From: Paenibacillus sp. SY21-1
GTDB taxonomy: Bacteria; Bacillota; Bacilli; Paenibacillales; Paenibacillaceae
Reading direction: 5' to 3'
Length of the DNA: 64,000 bases
NCBI RefSeq assembly: GCF_005222705.1
Contig: NZ_STGF01000019.1
Coordinates: forward strand, 20,567 to 84,566
The translations under genes were made by a program, and so were the position numbers. Shown one piece after another: positions 1-8,557 of the stretch (its first letter is position 1; each line of letters opens with the position of its first letter). Under the pieces are notes generated by a model that was not told where the DNA came from, searched no databases, and saw only the letters and a list, made by a program, of their open reading frames with translations.

Positions 1-771
1 CTGTCCGCCGACTCGTTCGTCGTGCTGTACAATCAGGGCTGCATCGGAACCACCGAGCTGGAGCGGCTGCTTGAAGCTTCGGGAATAAAAGCCGAGGTGC
101 TGGGCGAGGGAACGAATATTGGAATAGCCAAAGCCAGACAGGCCTGCTTCGAGCATATTTGGGAGAAGTACCCCGAAACCTCCTTTATATCGGAAATTCA
201 CGTCGATATGCTCTTTCCTGCCGGCTGGTACTTGCCTCTTATCGACTACTTGCAGCAAACGGGAGAGCCGCTCGTTTCGCCCGGCATTCTGACCGGCTAC
301 GGGGAGCTTCAGCCGATCGGACAGCAGCTTTCCCGGGAGGCCGCAGAAGCCGGCTCCATGCTGGAAGTGCTCGCCTCGCTTGCCCGTAATGAAATTGCGC
401 ATGGCTTCGTTCACCCTGTTGTGCATAATTCGGATATTTTGCGCCGGATCGGGGGCTACGACACTTCCTTTCTGAGGGGAAAACAGGGCTATGAGGATGA
501 CAGCCTGCTGCTGGGCTGCTGTTATTATATGGGCTTGCGCTCAGGCTGGCGGCCTGCATGCAATTTGAACACCTGGGTATACCACGCCACGATGGCACAG
601 CGAATGTCTCTGCCGGATAAGCAGCTGGATTTTGCGCTGAATGAGCAGGGGCTGCTGCGCCAGTACGGCGCATATGGACTTAAGCATCTGGCAGAGCTGC
701 ACGGACAGCCAGGGGCATTCGAATATATTGCAAGCCGATACGTCATTAAGGAGCGTGAGGATCTGATATGA
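1..771 (+). CDS. Glycosyltransferase-like protein, N-terminus cut by window edge
   Basis: The frame is open to base 1, so the first in-frame start (GTG at 22) is probably internal. The visible 257 codons resemble the middle and end of a GT-A fold (family 2-like) glycosyltransferase: a segment with NIGIAKARQ typical of the nucleotide-sugar region, an acidic HVDM stretch where the metal-binding motif would sit, and a later YEDDSLLLG segment matching the acidic catalytic-base region. Its stop overlaps the next start by 4 bp (ATGA), so the two genes are translationally coupled. A GT next to methyltransferases suggests surface glycan or glycoprotein decoration. The fold is fairly clear; donor and acceptor are unknown. 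Confidence 0.6.
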   Translation: MSADSFVVLYNQGCIGTTELERLLEASGIKAEVLGEGTNIGIAKARQACFEHIWEKYPETSFISEIHVDMLFPAGWYLPLIDYLQQTGEPLVSPGILTGYGELQPIGQQLSREAAEAGSMLEVLASLARNEIAHGFVHPVVHNSDILRRIGGYDTSFLRGKQGYEDDSLLLGCCYYMGLRSGWRPACNLNTWVYHATMAQRMSLPDKQLDFALNEQGLLRQYGAYGLKHLAELHGQPGAFEYIASRYVIKEREDLI

Positions 772-2318
772 GCGTGGACGAAAAGCAAAAGCAAGTATGG
801 GATGAGCTATGGTCCCATAAAGTGAGCTACGACTGGGACCCGCTAAGCGAAACGATTTATGACGAGCTTCGGGCCCATTTCGATAAGCTGGCAGGCAAAA
901 AAATAATAGAAGCAGGCTCCGGTACCGGCAAAATATCCCGCAGACTTGCTGCCGAGGGCGCGGATGTAACGCTGGTCGATTATTCGGAGCGTGCCCTGCA
1001 CAACAGCCGCATTGCTTTTCGCGAGTTGAAGGTGCCGGGAACGTTTGTATTGTCGGATATCCGGAGAATGGGCCTGCCTTCCGACCGCTATGATCTGACT
1101 TGGAACGCGGGAGTGCTGGAGCATTTCGATTTTGCCGAAAAAGTGACGATCCTGCAGGAAATGGCCCGCATTACCCGCCCGGACGGTCTGATTCTCGTAC
1201 TGACTCCATGCGCAGCCTGTCTGCCTTACCGGATCGGCAAGGAGGTTGCCGAGCGTACCGGAACCTGGATGTACGGCGTGGAAAATCCCGTTTTGTCGCT
1301 GAAGGACGAATTTGCCGCAAGCGGGCTTGAACTGCTGAACGAGACGCATATCGGCTTTCTCGACAGTCTTCCCTTTCTCGATTTCGTCCCTCAGTCGCAG
1401 GAAATCAAGCAATGGCTGGCCGCTTGGTATGAACGGCTGTCGGAGCAGGAGCGCGGCGTATTCCCTGGTTATCTGCTCGTCAGTACAGGCAAACGGCAAG
1501 CCCTTGCGTCTTCTCCCTCGGATAAGCTCGCGAACGCGCAGCAAATCTTGTCGCGCTACCATGAGCAGCGCCCTTACAGCCACTATTTGGCCGCCTATCG
1601 CGATGCCGAAGCCACCTACTGGCAGCCGCTGCTGGACATTCTTGACCGGCTGCTTGCCGGCGAAGCACCAAGCCAGACGCAGCAACGAAACATTCATGGA
1701 GCGCCCAGCCGGCCGTTAAAGGAAGAGCAACAATCGGCCTCGCAGCGTCAGGAGGACAACAAGCCGGAGGAGCCGTTCCTTGGACACGAAGCGGATGCTG
1801 CTACCGGCGTGGCCAAACGGGTGCTCGATGTCGGCGCCGCTTATGGAACTTTGCTGCTGTACAGCGCATTGTCCGGCGCAGCCTGCGAGGGTATCGATAT
1901 GACCGACCAATACTGGTCGCAGGAGCTTGAGCGCGATTACGGCATCGGCTGGTCGCGGTGCAACATTGAGGCGGAGGACATCCCGGGCAACGGAGTTTAC
2001 GATATTATTCTGTTTACCGAAATTTTGGAGCATATGAACTACAATCCGATTCCCGTATTCGAGAAATTTCACAGCCGGCTCAGCCCGGGAGGGAGCGTGC
2101 TTCTTTCGACGCCATGGAAACGATATTTCGCCCCCGGTCAGACGTATCCCGATCTCGCCGACATGCCGCGCTGCAAGCCCGGCGATGCCTTTATTGATGC
2201 CGAAATGAAATATTATACGATCGATGAGCTGGTCGTATTGGCGGAGGCATCGGGCTTCTATGTGGAGTCCCTCCGTATCCACAACGGACATTTCATCGCT
2301 TGGCTGCTCAGAACGTAA
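768..2318 (+). CDS. Two-domain SAM-dependent methyltransferase (tandem fusion)
   Basis: This 516-residue protein carries two class I methyltransferase domains. The first (about residues 35-180) has motif I EAGSGTGKISRRL followed by the acidic VTLVDYS strand end and the NAGVLEHF motif. The second (about 345-510) has VLDVGAAYGTLLL, GIDMTD and FTEILEHMNY, then a post-motif LSPGGSVLLSTP. A polar Gln/Glu/Ser-rich linker (about 290-340) separates them. The gene overlaps the upstream glycosyltransferase by 4 bp. Both domains look able to bind SAM; motif I of the second, GAAYG, is less canonical. The acceptor is likely a glycan or the product of the neighbouring transferase, which is inferred from position only. 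Confidence 0.8.
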   Translation: MSVDEKQKQVWDELWSHKVSYDWDPLSETIYDELRAHFDKLAGKKIIEAGSGTGKISRRLAAEGADVTLVDYSERALHNSRIAFRELKVPGTFVLSDIRRMGLPSDRYDLTWNAGVLEHFDFAEKVTILQEMARITRPDGLILVLTPCAACLPYRIGKEVAERTGTWMYGVENPVLSLKDEFAASGLELLNETHIGFLDSLPFLDFVPQSQEIKQWLAAWYERLSEQERGVFPGYLLVSTGKRQALASSPSDKLANAQQILSRYHEQRPYSHYLAAYRDAEATYWQPLLDILDRLLAGEAPSQTQQRNIHGAPSRPLKEEQQSASQRQEDNKPEEPFLGHEADAATGVAKRVLDVGAAYGTLLLYSALSGAACEGIDMTDQYWSQELERDYGIGWSRCNIEAEDIPGNGVYDIILFTEILEHMNYNPIPVFEKFHSRLSPGGSVLLSTPWKRYFAPGQTYPDLADMPRCKPGDAFIDAEMKYYTIDELVVLAEASGFYVESLRIHNGHFIAWLLRT

Positions 2319-2469
2319 CAGCCGGCAGCAGCAGGGCCGCGCGTCGCCGCCGGCTCCCCGCTGCGCGGCAATTCGCAAAACATGGGTCTATAGACAAGCT
2401 TCCCTACATAGCTATGGTATGAACCCTTTTCTCTTAGGGATTTTATAATTTGTGACTGGGGGTCCACCA

Positions 2470-3909
2470 ATGACAACCTCGGATATCCAAGCATTGGAAT
2501 ATGCAATCGATGAAATTACCGAAATCGCCAAAGGCTTCGGCCTGGATTTTTATCAGATGCGTTATGAAATTTGCCCCGCCGACATCATCTATACCTTCGG
2601 GGCTTACGGCATGCCTACCCGCTTTGGACATTGGAGCTTTGGAAAGACCTTTCATAAAATGAAGACGCAATACGATTTTGGCTTAAGCAAAATTTATGAG
2701 CTTGTCATCAATTCCAATCCTTGCTACGCCTTCTTGCTTGAGGGCAACTCGTTGATTCAGAATAAGCTGATCGTCGCTCACGTCTTGGCACACTGCGACT
2801 TTTTCAAAAATAACGCGCGCTTCAGCGTCACCAACCGCAATATGGTCGAAAGCATGTCCGCCACCGCCGATCGGATTCATCAGTATGAAATGGATTACGG
2901 CTCGGAGGCCGTCGAAAAATTTATCGATGCCATTCTGGCCATTCAGGAGCACGTCGATCCCACGCTCATCAAGCCCTATCAGCTTGACAAGAAACGGTAC
3001 ATCGAAATGGCGCAAAAAAACAAAGAGAACAGCGATACCATCGGCATAAGCTCGCCTTACGACGATTTATGGGGACTTGATGCCCAAGCCTCGAATGCGG
3101 ACTCAGCCGAATTCTCGGAGCCAAAGCGCTTCCCGCCGCGGCCGGAGAAGGATATCGTCTGGTTTATCGAGGAATATTCGCCGGTGCTTCAGGACTGGCA
3201 GCGGGATATTCTCTCTATGCTGCGCGATGAAATGCTCTACTTCTGGCCGCAGATCGAGACGAAGATCATGAACGAAGGCTGGGCCTCCTACTGGCATCAA
3301 CGCATCATACGGGAGCTTGACCTGACCAGCGACGAAACGATTGAGTTTGCCAAGCTGAACTCCTCTGTCGTCGTGCCGTCGCGGCATACGCTGAATCCCT
3401 ATTACCTTGGATTAAAAATCTTCGAGGACATCGAGAAGCGCTGGGATAACCCGACCGCCAAGGAGAGGGAACGCTTTGGACGCGTGCCGGGCAAGGGGCG
3501 GGAGAAAATCTTCGAGGTTCGGGAGCTCGACTCCGACACCTCCTTCCTGCGCAACTATTTGACCAAGGATCTGGTGAAGGAGCTGGATTTGTACATTTTC
3601 GAGAAAAAGGGTCCGGAATGGAAAATAACCGACAAAACGTGGGAACGCATCCGCGACCAGCTCGTTTACTCCAAGGTGAACGGCGGCTTTCCGAGCTTGT
3701 TTGTTAAAGATGGGGACTTTAACCGCGTAGGCGAGCTGTATCTGACGCATGAATATGAGGGCACCGAGCTTGATCTGAAGTACGTGGAGCGCACGCTTCC
3801 TCATGTGGTTCAGCTTTGGGGCAAAAATGTGCATTTGGAGACATTCGTCGAGGACAAAAAAATTGTGTTTAGCTGTGATGGAAAAAAGACGAGCCGGAAG
3901 TTTGTTTAG
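2470..3909 (+). CDS. spoVR: SpoVR family protein
   Basis: The 479-residue product matches the SpoVR family throughout, with an N-terminal helix region, the GHWSFGK segment and a C-terminal VHLETFVEDKK block. In Bacillus subtilis SpoVR is needed for normal spore cortex formation; the biochemical role is unknown, although in proteobacteria members act with YeaG kinase and YeaH. An upstream in-frame GTG exists at 2452, but the G-rich tract at about 2457-2462 sits 8 nt before ATG 2470, which is the better start. The gene stands alone and ends in a strong terminator. YeaG/YeaH partners are not in this window. Confidence 0.92.
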   Translation: MTTSDIQALEYAIDEITEIAKGFGLDFYQMRYEICPADIIYTFGAYGMPTRFGHWSFGKTFHKMKTQYDFGLSKIYELVINSNPCYAFLLEGNSLIQNKLIVAHVLAHCDFFKNNARFSVTNRNMVESMSATADRIHQYEMDYGSEAVEKFIDAILAIQEHVDPTLIKPYQLDKKRYIEMAQKNKENSDTIGISSPYDDLWGLDAQASNADSAEFSEPKRFPPRPEKDIVWFIEEYSPVLQDWQRDILSMLRDEMLYFWPQIETKIMNEGWASYWHQRIIRELDLTSDETIEFAKLNSSVVVPSRHTLNPYYLGLKIFEDIEKRWDNPTAKERERFGRVPGKGREKIFEVRELDSDTSFLRNYLTKDLVKELDLYIFEKKGPEWKITDKTWERIRDQLVYSKVNGGFPSLFVKDGDFNRVGELYLTHEYEGTELDLKYVERTLPHVVQLWGKNVHLETFVEDKKIVFSCDGKKTSRKFV

Positions 3910-3917
3910 TTGAACTA

Positions 3918-3955
3918 AGAGACTGTAAGCGAATGAATCGCTTCAGTCTCTTTTT
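3918..3955 (+). terminator. Rho-independent terminator of spoVR
   Basis: AGAGACTG (3918-3925) pairs with CAGTCTCT (3944-3951), and inside it AAGCGA (3927-3932) pairs with TCGCTT (3938-3943). A run of T follows. It lies 9 bp after the spoVR stop. Confidence 0.88.
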
Positions 3956-4003
3956 CTGATTTCGACTTTACTTGGCTGTACTTTCAAATTCCCTGATCAA
4001 TCT

Positions 4004-4828
4004 TTAAACTTCCGAAGTCGGCTCTGAGATGGTTGGATTCCACGAAAGCATATCGTAGAGCCCCCATTTTCCTCCCTTATTCGTTATCGTAATTTTAAAT
4101 TGATGCTCCCCGGTTTTAGCCTCCTTTTTACCATCAAATAAGAGCTCTACAGCGTATCTTTCATAATCCTCTTCTAAGATATACTCTGTTGGTTCGCCGT
4201 CAATATATTTCGCGTGATTCTTTTCCCTTAGTGCAGCTTCTTCAGCCGTTTCCTCTTTACCTTCCGGTGTGAACACATCTTTTTCGGTCCAATTATTTTC
4301 TTCAAGAACCTTATTCCAATACTGTTCGTTTAGCTTGACGGATTCTTCAAAGCTAATTTCTTTCCCTGTACTCTTCTCAAACCATTTTCCGGTCCCTTCG
4401 GGCGCAGGCATTTTGGTCATTTCAAATTTGACATTGTCCCAAGCCTTTTCCCCAAAGAAAGCAATCACCTGATCATGATGGTATTTATAATAAGAAGTAA
4501 AATCTAAATTCTCTCGCAGTATTTGTTTTTCATCATCTGAAACAGAGGCATCGGCTTTAGGATCACCCTCTGTATTACCGGCAACGGTGTTTGGCCATAA
4601 TTCATTCATTTTGGAATACTGCTCCTGCTGCATAAGTGAAAAATAAGTTTCTACTGCTTCATGGCGTGGATCTTTCTCAGTGGGCGGTTCACTAATTAAA
4701 GCCCCGGATTGGGTAAGCTCAACGGTACGGGCTGGGGTAGCATTATTTTCAAACAGAAAGAATAAAGCTGCGACAACAACAATGGTTAAGACAATCGGAG
4801 CAGTTATCTTCAGCGTTAAATTATTCAT
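4004..4828 (-). CDS. Membrane-anchored extracytoplasmic protein, unknown function
   Basis: I do not recognise this 274-residue family. Residues 7-26 are one hydrophobic segment without a lipobox, so the protein is either exported or anchored by an uncleaved N-terminal helix. The remaining roughly 245 residues are hydrophilic and acidic, rich in Glu and Lys, with an aromatic-containing segment WGLYDMLSW near the end, consistent with an extracellular domain. The ribosome site GAGGTG lies just upstream of the ATG. It is a single gene facing spoVR, in the AT-rich segment between spoVR and the degraded spoVR 3' copy, so it may have arrived with that segment. Confidence 0.6.
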   Translation of the reverse strand: MNNLTLKITAPIVLTIVVVAALFFLFENNATPARTVELTQSGALISEPPTEKDPRHEAVETYFSLMQQEQYSKMNELWPNTVAGNTEGDPKADASVSDDEKQILRENLDFTSYYKYHHDQVIAFFGEKAWDNVKFEMTKMPAPEGTGKWFEKSTGKEISFEESVKLNEQYWNKVLEENNWTEKDVFTPEGKEETAEEAALREKNHAKYIDGEPTEYILEEDYERYAVELLFDGKKEAKTGEHQFKITITNKGGKWGLYDMLSWNPTISEPTSEV

Positions 4829-4918
4829 TCTTACACCTCGTTAGATTCATTTATCGCGGATCATATTGAGAAGTGTCATCTTGGGCAGAAAAAGAAACGA
4901 TTCCCTTGAGGACCGGCT

Positions 4919-5110
4919 TTAGGCCTCCAAGTTAAACAACATATCAAGCGATATATGAAAATCCTTGAACACATTCGACAGCACGGTATCCTGATCCGTA
5001 TATAAGTCGCGCACCTGGTAGACACCATCTTGAAGCGCATACACATGAACCGTACGATTGCCGGGATCGATTCGATATACTTGTAAAATATGGTTTCGTA
5101 CATTTGAATT
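4919..5110 (-). pseudogene. C-terminal remnant resembling a Uma2-family nuclease
   Basis: The frame reads VYRIDPGNRTVHVYAL, then a short strand region and ends VFKDFHISLDMLFNLEA. This is the pattern of the C-terminal strand and helix of the Uma2 (DUF820) PD-(D/E)XK-like family. The upstream two-thirds, including the catalytic Asp/Glu/Lys residues, is missing, and the longer 118-codon frame that contains this piece shows no family-like sequence before it. It is best read as a decayed fragment. The family call comes from a short pattern and is tentative. Confidence 0.4.
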
Positions 5111-5183
5111 ATAGCACATATCGCTTAGATTTCTTAGCGTCGAGTTGGCACCCTTACCTAACGATTGGAGGAGTACACTAGCA

Positions 5184-5254
5184 CGCTTTGGTAGAAAGCT
5201 TGTCCACCATGAGTATCTCGAGACATTCGTTGAGGATAAAAAAACTTGCGTTTG
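5184..5254 (+). pseudogene. Degenerate second copy of the spoVR 3' end
   Basis: In the frame beginning CGC TTT GGT the sequence encodes FGRKLVHHEYLETFVEDKK. This matches the intact SpoVR end WGKNVHLETFVEDKK at 3817-3864. At DNA level GAGACATTCGT-GAGGA-AAAAAAA is shared apart from two third-position changes. A stop lies shortly upstream, so nothing longer survives. It is followed by its own hairpin terminator, as the true spoVR is. Confidence 0.6.
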
Positions 5255-5270
5255 GCAATCTGAGCATTGG

Positions 5271-5314
5271 AGCACTTCTATTAGGGATACCCCCTAAAGT
5301 AGAAGTGCTCTTTT
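5271..5314 (+). terminator. Terminator-like hairpin after the spoVR remnant
   Basis: AGCACTTCT (5271-5279) pairs with AGAAGTGCT (5301-5309), with an inner TTAGGG/CCCTAA stem, followed by CTTTT. The T run is on the plus strand, where the only preceding coding sequence is the spoVR 3' fragment. Confidence 0.65.
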
Positions 5315-5334
5315 GCTATTGACGTTTTTTATTA

Positions 5335-6675
5335 TTAGGCAGGCGGTATACTTTGTGGATTTTGAAATACATTTTTCGGATCGTACTTCGCTTTGACCTT
5401 CCGCAATCTGGCGTAGTTCTTCCCATAATAAACCGGCCCGGAACATTTAATTCCCTGGTCTGGTACGTTGATATAAGAGCCTACAATATAAGGCTGCAGC
5501 TTTTTCCTAGTATTTCGAGCCAGCGCAATATTTCTGGCCGCATGAGAAGGCTTCACCCATGAGCTGTTCCATTCAACATAGTATTGCGGATCACGCCAGT
5601 AGAACGCGGTAGCCCTGGGAGACTTGCGTTTAATCGCTCCGCCCCAGTTAAGAAAGAAGAAGCCTGCAGGAGTACCTCCCTCCGCTTTCTCCAAAAACTC
5701 ACGCATAGGCTTAAAGGCCTTGTCAGGAAATGGTCTTCTGCCGAAGCCGCTGGAGAACTGGTTGCTGAACTTTTGTGTAAGAATCGGATCGGGAGCTAAC
5801 ATATATTTCGTAGCCTCCAGGTACGGAAGGTACTTGATAACTTTCGTTGGGGTTCCAACGCTTAAAATGGGCTCCAAAAAATGGATCGCTTCCTTCTTCG
5901 ACCCAAGGTAAATGCCCAGCATGCTGACATTGCCGCCTTTTTTCGGACCTACCGTCAATTCGCTGCCCAACTTCGTGCTTGTGAATGGAGCCCAGCGCTG
6001 CCATGCCTTGACGACCTTTACGAATTGCTTCCATGGCCAGGTGACGGTAAATACAGTAGCCTTTTCTGGTGCGCGCCTAACTTTGAATTTGTATTTGGTA
6101 TATACGCCAAAGTTACCGCCCCCGCCCCCGCGGGAAGCCCATAGAAGATCGGAGTGACGTTTCTTGGTGGCCCGAATAACTCTTCCCTTAGCGTCAACCA
6201 TTTCAAGTCCGATCAGATTATCGCTGATGAGGCCGGTCGTTCGTTGGAGCGGCCCGATTCCCCCGCCAGGAGTGATGCCACCGATCCCAACAGATGGACT
6301 GTCGCCGAATGGGGCCATATATCCTTGCCTCGCTAGTTTGTCCACAAGCCTCCCTACACGATTGCCTGTTCCAACAACGGCAGTGCCGCATTTTTTATTC
6401 AGCTTAATGCTCTTCAGATTGCTTGTATCAATAACAATGCCGCCGTTTACCTGTGATAAATTAGTCTCCAGAGCATGACGTCCGCTTCTTGGACGAATGG
6501 GAACCTTGTTGGCGCGTGCCCATCTGATGGCATTCACTACATCCTGTGTTTTTTGCGCAAAAACAAACACTTTGGGAAATCTGTCTGTATGCGGGTCCCA
6601 GTTCTTACGCGCAGAGTCGTAGCCGGGGTCTCCTTTAAAAATGACTCGCCCAGTAAGCTTAATTTGTGATCTCAC
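5335..6675 (-). CDS. FAD-linked oxidase, berberine-bridge-enzyme-like
   Basis: The 446-residue protein has an FAD_binding_4 (PP-loop) domain at about 30-170 and a BBE C-terminal motif (YYGKNYARLRKVKAKYDPKNVF). In RPRSGRHALE the His aligns with the residue that carries FAD covalently in this family; the usual second Gly is Arg here. The Cys that gives a second flavin bond in bicovalent members is not seen in the GGGIGPLQRTTGL segment. Such enzymes oxidise sugars, alkaloids or polyketides with O2. The start is GTG with AAGGAG 9 nt upstream. No signal peptide is visible. The substrate cannot be assigned. Confidence 0.85.
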   Translation of the reverse strand: MRSQIKLTGRVIFKGDPGYDSARKNWDPHTDRFPKVFVFAQKTQDVVNAIRWARANKVPIRPRSGRHALETNLSQVNGGIVIDTSNLKSIKLNKKCGTAVVGTGNRVGRLVDKLARQGYMAPFGDSPSVGIGGITPGGGIGPLQRTTGLISDNLIGLEMVDAKGRVIRATKKRHSDLLWASRGGGGGNFGVYTKYKFKVRRAPEKATVFTVTWPWKQFVKVVKAWQRWAPFTSTKLGSELTVGPKKGGNVSMLGIYLGSKKEAIHFLEPILSVGTPTKVIKYLPYLEATKYMLAPDPILTQKFSNQFSSGFGRRPFPDKAFKPMREFLEKAEGGTPAGFFFLNWGGAIKRKSPRATAFYWRDPQYYVEWNSSWVKPSHAARNIALARNTRKKLQPYIVGSYINVPDQGIKCSGPVYYGKNYARLRKVKAKYDPKNVFQNPQSIPPA

Positions 6676-6820
6676 GAATCCAACTCCTTATGACTGATTG
6701 ACCTGCATTTGCAAAAAATTAGGCAATTCCATCTATCGTATGATTAAAGCCATCGCCTGGTATGGGCAGGTGCTGATTGGATACAGTGAACGATTTTCTC
6801 GCGAAGAACTAAATCAAATT

Positions 6821-6862
6821 ATTATATAACTACTTGATTATATAATTGCTTGATTATATAAT
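6821..6862 (+). promoter_or_regulatory. Triple 16-bp-phased operator upstream of arsR
   Basis: The palindrome ATTATATAAT occurs at 6837-6846 and 6853-6862, with a near copy ATTATATAAC at 6821-6830. The start-to-start distance is exactly 16 bp each time. The two perfect copies share the longer unit TTGATTATATAAT (6834-6846 and 6850-6862). Their position 45-90 bp before the arsR start suggests binding sites for the ArsR protein. Confidence 0.65.
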
Positions 6863-6907
6863 TTAGTTCAACAAGCTTTATTCTACTCAGGTAAAGGAGT
6901 GAAAGGA

Positions 6908-7231
6908 TTGACCTCTCATGAAACGATTGCAGCCATGTCCGATACTTTGAAACTGCTCTCTGATAAGACACGATTGACCATTGTGGCATTGTTAAAAGAA
7001 AGCGAGCTGTGTGTGTGTGACATCGTAGACATCCTCGAAACGACGCAGCCGAATGTTAGCCAACATTTGAAAAAGTTAAGGTTAAGTGGAATTGTCAGCG
7101 AAACGCGCCGCAGTCAATGGATTTACTACTCCTTGAATCCAGATTCTCCGCCTTATCTGTCCGATGTCATCCAGCATCTGCCTTCAATGAAGGATATCAT
7201 CGATGCTCATAAACCAAATTCTTGCTGTTAG
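6908..7231 (+). CDS. arsR: Arsenic-responsive repressor, ArsR/SmtB family
   Basis: A winged-helix repressor of about 107 residues. The motif ELCVCDIV in the sensing helix has the Cys-x-Cys pair used by classical ArsR to bind As(III) or Sb(III), and the recognition helix follows as QPNVSQHLKKL. Two further Cys end the protein and could add a metal ligand. AAAGGAG (6893-6899) is 8 nt before TTG 6908, so this start is preferred over GTG 6899, which overlaps that site. It is the first gene of arsR-arsB-arsC and likely represses the operon through the phased palindromes upstream. Confidence 0.9.
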   Translation: MTSHETIAAMSDTLKLLSDKTRLTIVALLKESELCVCDIVDILETTQPNVSQHLKKLRLSGIVSETRRSQWIYYSLNPDSPPYLSDVIQHLPSMKDIIDAHKPNSCC

Positions 7232-7243
7232 TTGGAGGAAAAT

Positions 7244-8533
7244 ATGCTAGCTGCATTCGTTATCTTTCTTTTCACATTAATAGTCGTAATTTGGCAGCCT
7301 AGAGGGCTGAACATCGGCTGGTCTGCATGCGGAGGCGCCCTTGCAGCTCTGTTAAGCGGGGTAGTGGATTTCCATGATGTTTGGGAAGTAACACAAATCG
7401 TTTGGAACGCCACGCTTGCCTTTGTAGCGGTTATTCTGATCTCTTTGATTTTGGATGAAATCGGCTTTTTTGAATGGTCCGCGCTTCATATGGCTCGTAT
7501 AGCGCGCGGCAATGGCAAGCTTATGTTTTTGTATGTCATCCTTCTCGGGGCTGCTGTCGCTTTTTTCTTCGCTAACGATGGGGCTGCACTTATTTTGACA
7601 CCGATCGTATTGGCTATGGTAAGAGCGCTAAAGTTTAATGATCAAATGATTCTTCCCTTTATAATGGCAAGCGGTTTTATTTCTGATACGGCTTCTCTGC
7701 CCCTTGTTGTAAGCAATTTGGCGAATATCGTTTCTTCCGATTTCTTCGGTATAGGGTTTGCTGAATACGCAAGTCGGATGATTGTCCCAACGCTCTTTTC
7801 GGTTGCATCCAGTCTGTTCGTTCTGTATCTTTTTTATCGTCGAAATATACCGCAAAGGTACGATTTGACTCCACTACAACTGCCCAAAGAAGCAATCAAA
7901 GATGTTAAGTTATTTAAACTATCCTGGCTAATATTATCCGTTCTCCTCGTTGCGTACTTGAGCAGCGAATTCTTGAAAATTCCAGTTTCTGTCATAGCAG
8001 GAATCGCAGCGGTTGTGTTCCTTCTACTAGCGAGACAAAGCAAAGACATTAAAACTTGGAAACTCGTGAAGGGTGCTCCATGGTCTGTTGTTGTTTTTTC
8101 AATTGGCATGTATGTTGTCGTTTACGGTTTAAGGAATGTTGGTCTTACCGATGAGCTTGGTAAAGTATTTACGTACATCGGTGAGCAAGGCCTGTTTGTC
8201 GGTACAATAGGCGCTGGATTCATTGCAGCCATTCTCTCGTCCATTATGAATAATATGCCTACCGTTATGATCAATGCCTTGGCTATTGAAGGTTCAAGTC
8301 CAAGCGGATTTCTAAGGGAAGCTTTTATCTATGCTAATGTTATCGGTTCCGATTTAGGGCCGAAGATAACGCCGATCGGCTCGCTGGCTACTCTGCTCTG
8401 GCTGCATGTATTGTCCAGCAAGGGCGTTAAGATTACTTGGGGGGCTTATTTTAGAACGGGGATTATTTTAACGCTGCCTGTATTATTTATTACTCTGTGC
8501 AGCTTGTTCATATGGTTGAAGATAGTACATTAA
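7244..8533 (+). CDS. arsB: Arsenite efflux permease ArsB
   Basis: This protein of about 429 residues has 11-12 hydrophobic segments and matches the ArsB/NhaD (ion transporter superfamily) type rather than ACR3. Signature segments are FFFANDGAALILTPIVLA and the C-terminal NNMPTVMINALAIEG with SDLGPKITPIGSLATLLWL. It extrudes arsenite using the proton motive force; no arsA ATPase gene is present, so it would act as a secondary carrier. GGAGG precedes ATG 7244 by 6 nt, making it a better start than the upstream TTG. It lies 12 bp after arsR. Confidence 0.95.
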   Translation: MLAAFVIFLFTLIVVIWQPRGLNIGWSACGGALAALLSGVVDFHDVWEVTQIVWNATLAFVAVILISLILDEIGFFEWSALHMARIARGNGKLMFLYVILLGAAVAFFFANDGAALILTPIVLAMVRALKFNDQMILPFIMASGFISDTASLPLVVSNLANIVSSDFFGIGFAEYASRMIVPTLFSVASSLFVLYLFYRRNIPQRYDLTPLQLPKEAIKDVKLFKLSWLILSVLLVAYLSSEFLKIPVSVIAGIAAVVFLLLARQSKDIKTWKLVKGAPWSVVVFSIGMYVVVYGLRNVGLTDELGKVFTYIGEQGLFVGTIGAGFIAAILSSIMNNMPTVMINALAIEGSSPSGFLREAFIYANVIGSDLGPKITPIGSLATLLWLHVLSSKGVKITWGAYFRTGIILTLPVLFITLCSLFIWLKIVH

Positions 8534-8557
8534 ACCAATCAAAGGAGCTGTTCAACA

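Noticed and set aside
843..1697. Minus-strand 284-codon frame opposite the methyltransferase
   Set aside because: Shadow of the plus-strand gene whose motifs are clear.
2319..2451. GC-rich hairpin after the methyltransferase as a terminator
   Set aside because: GCCGGC arms are present but there is no T run and the pairing is not unique.
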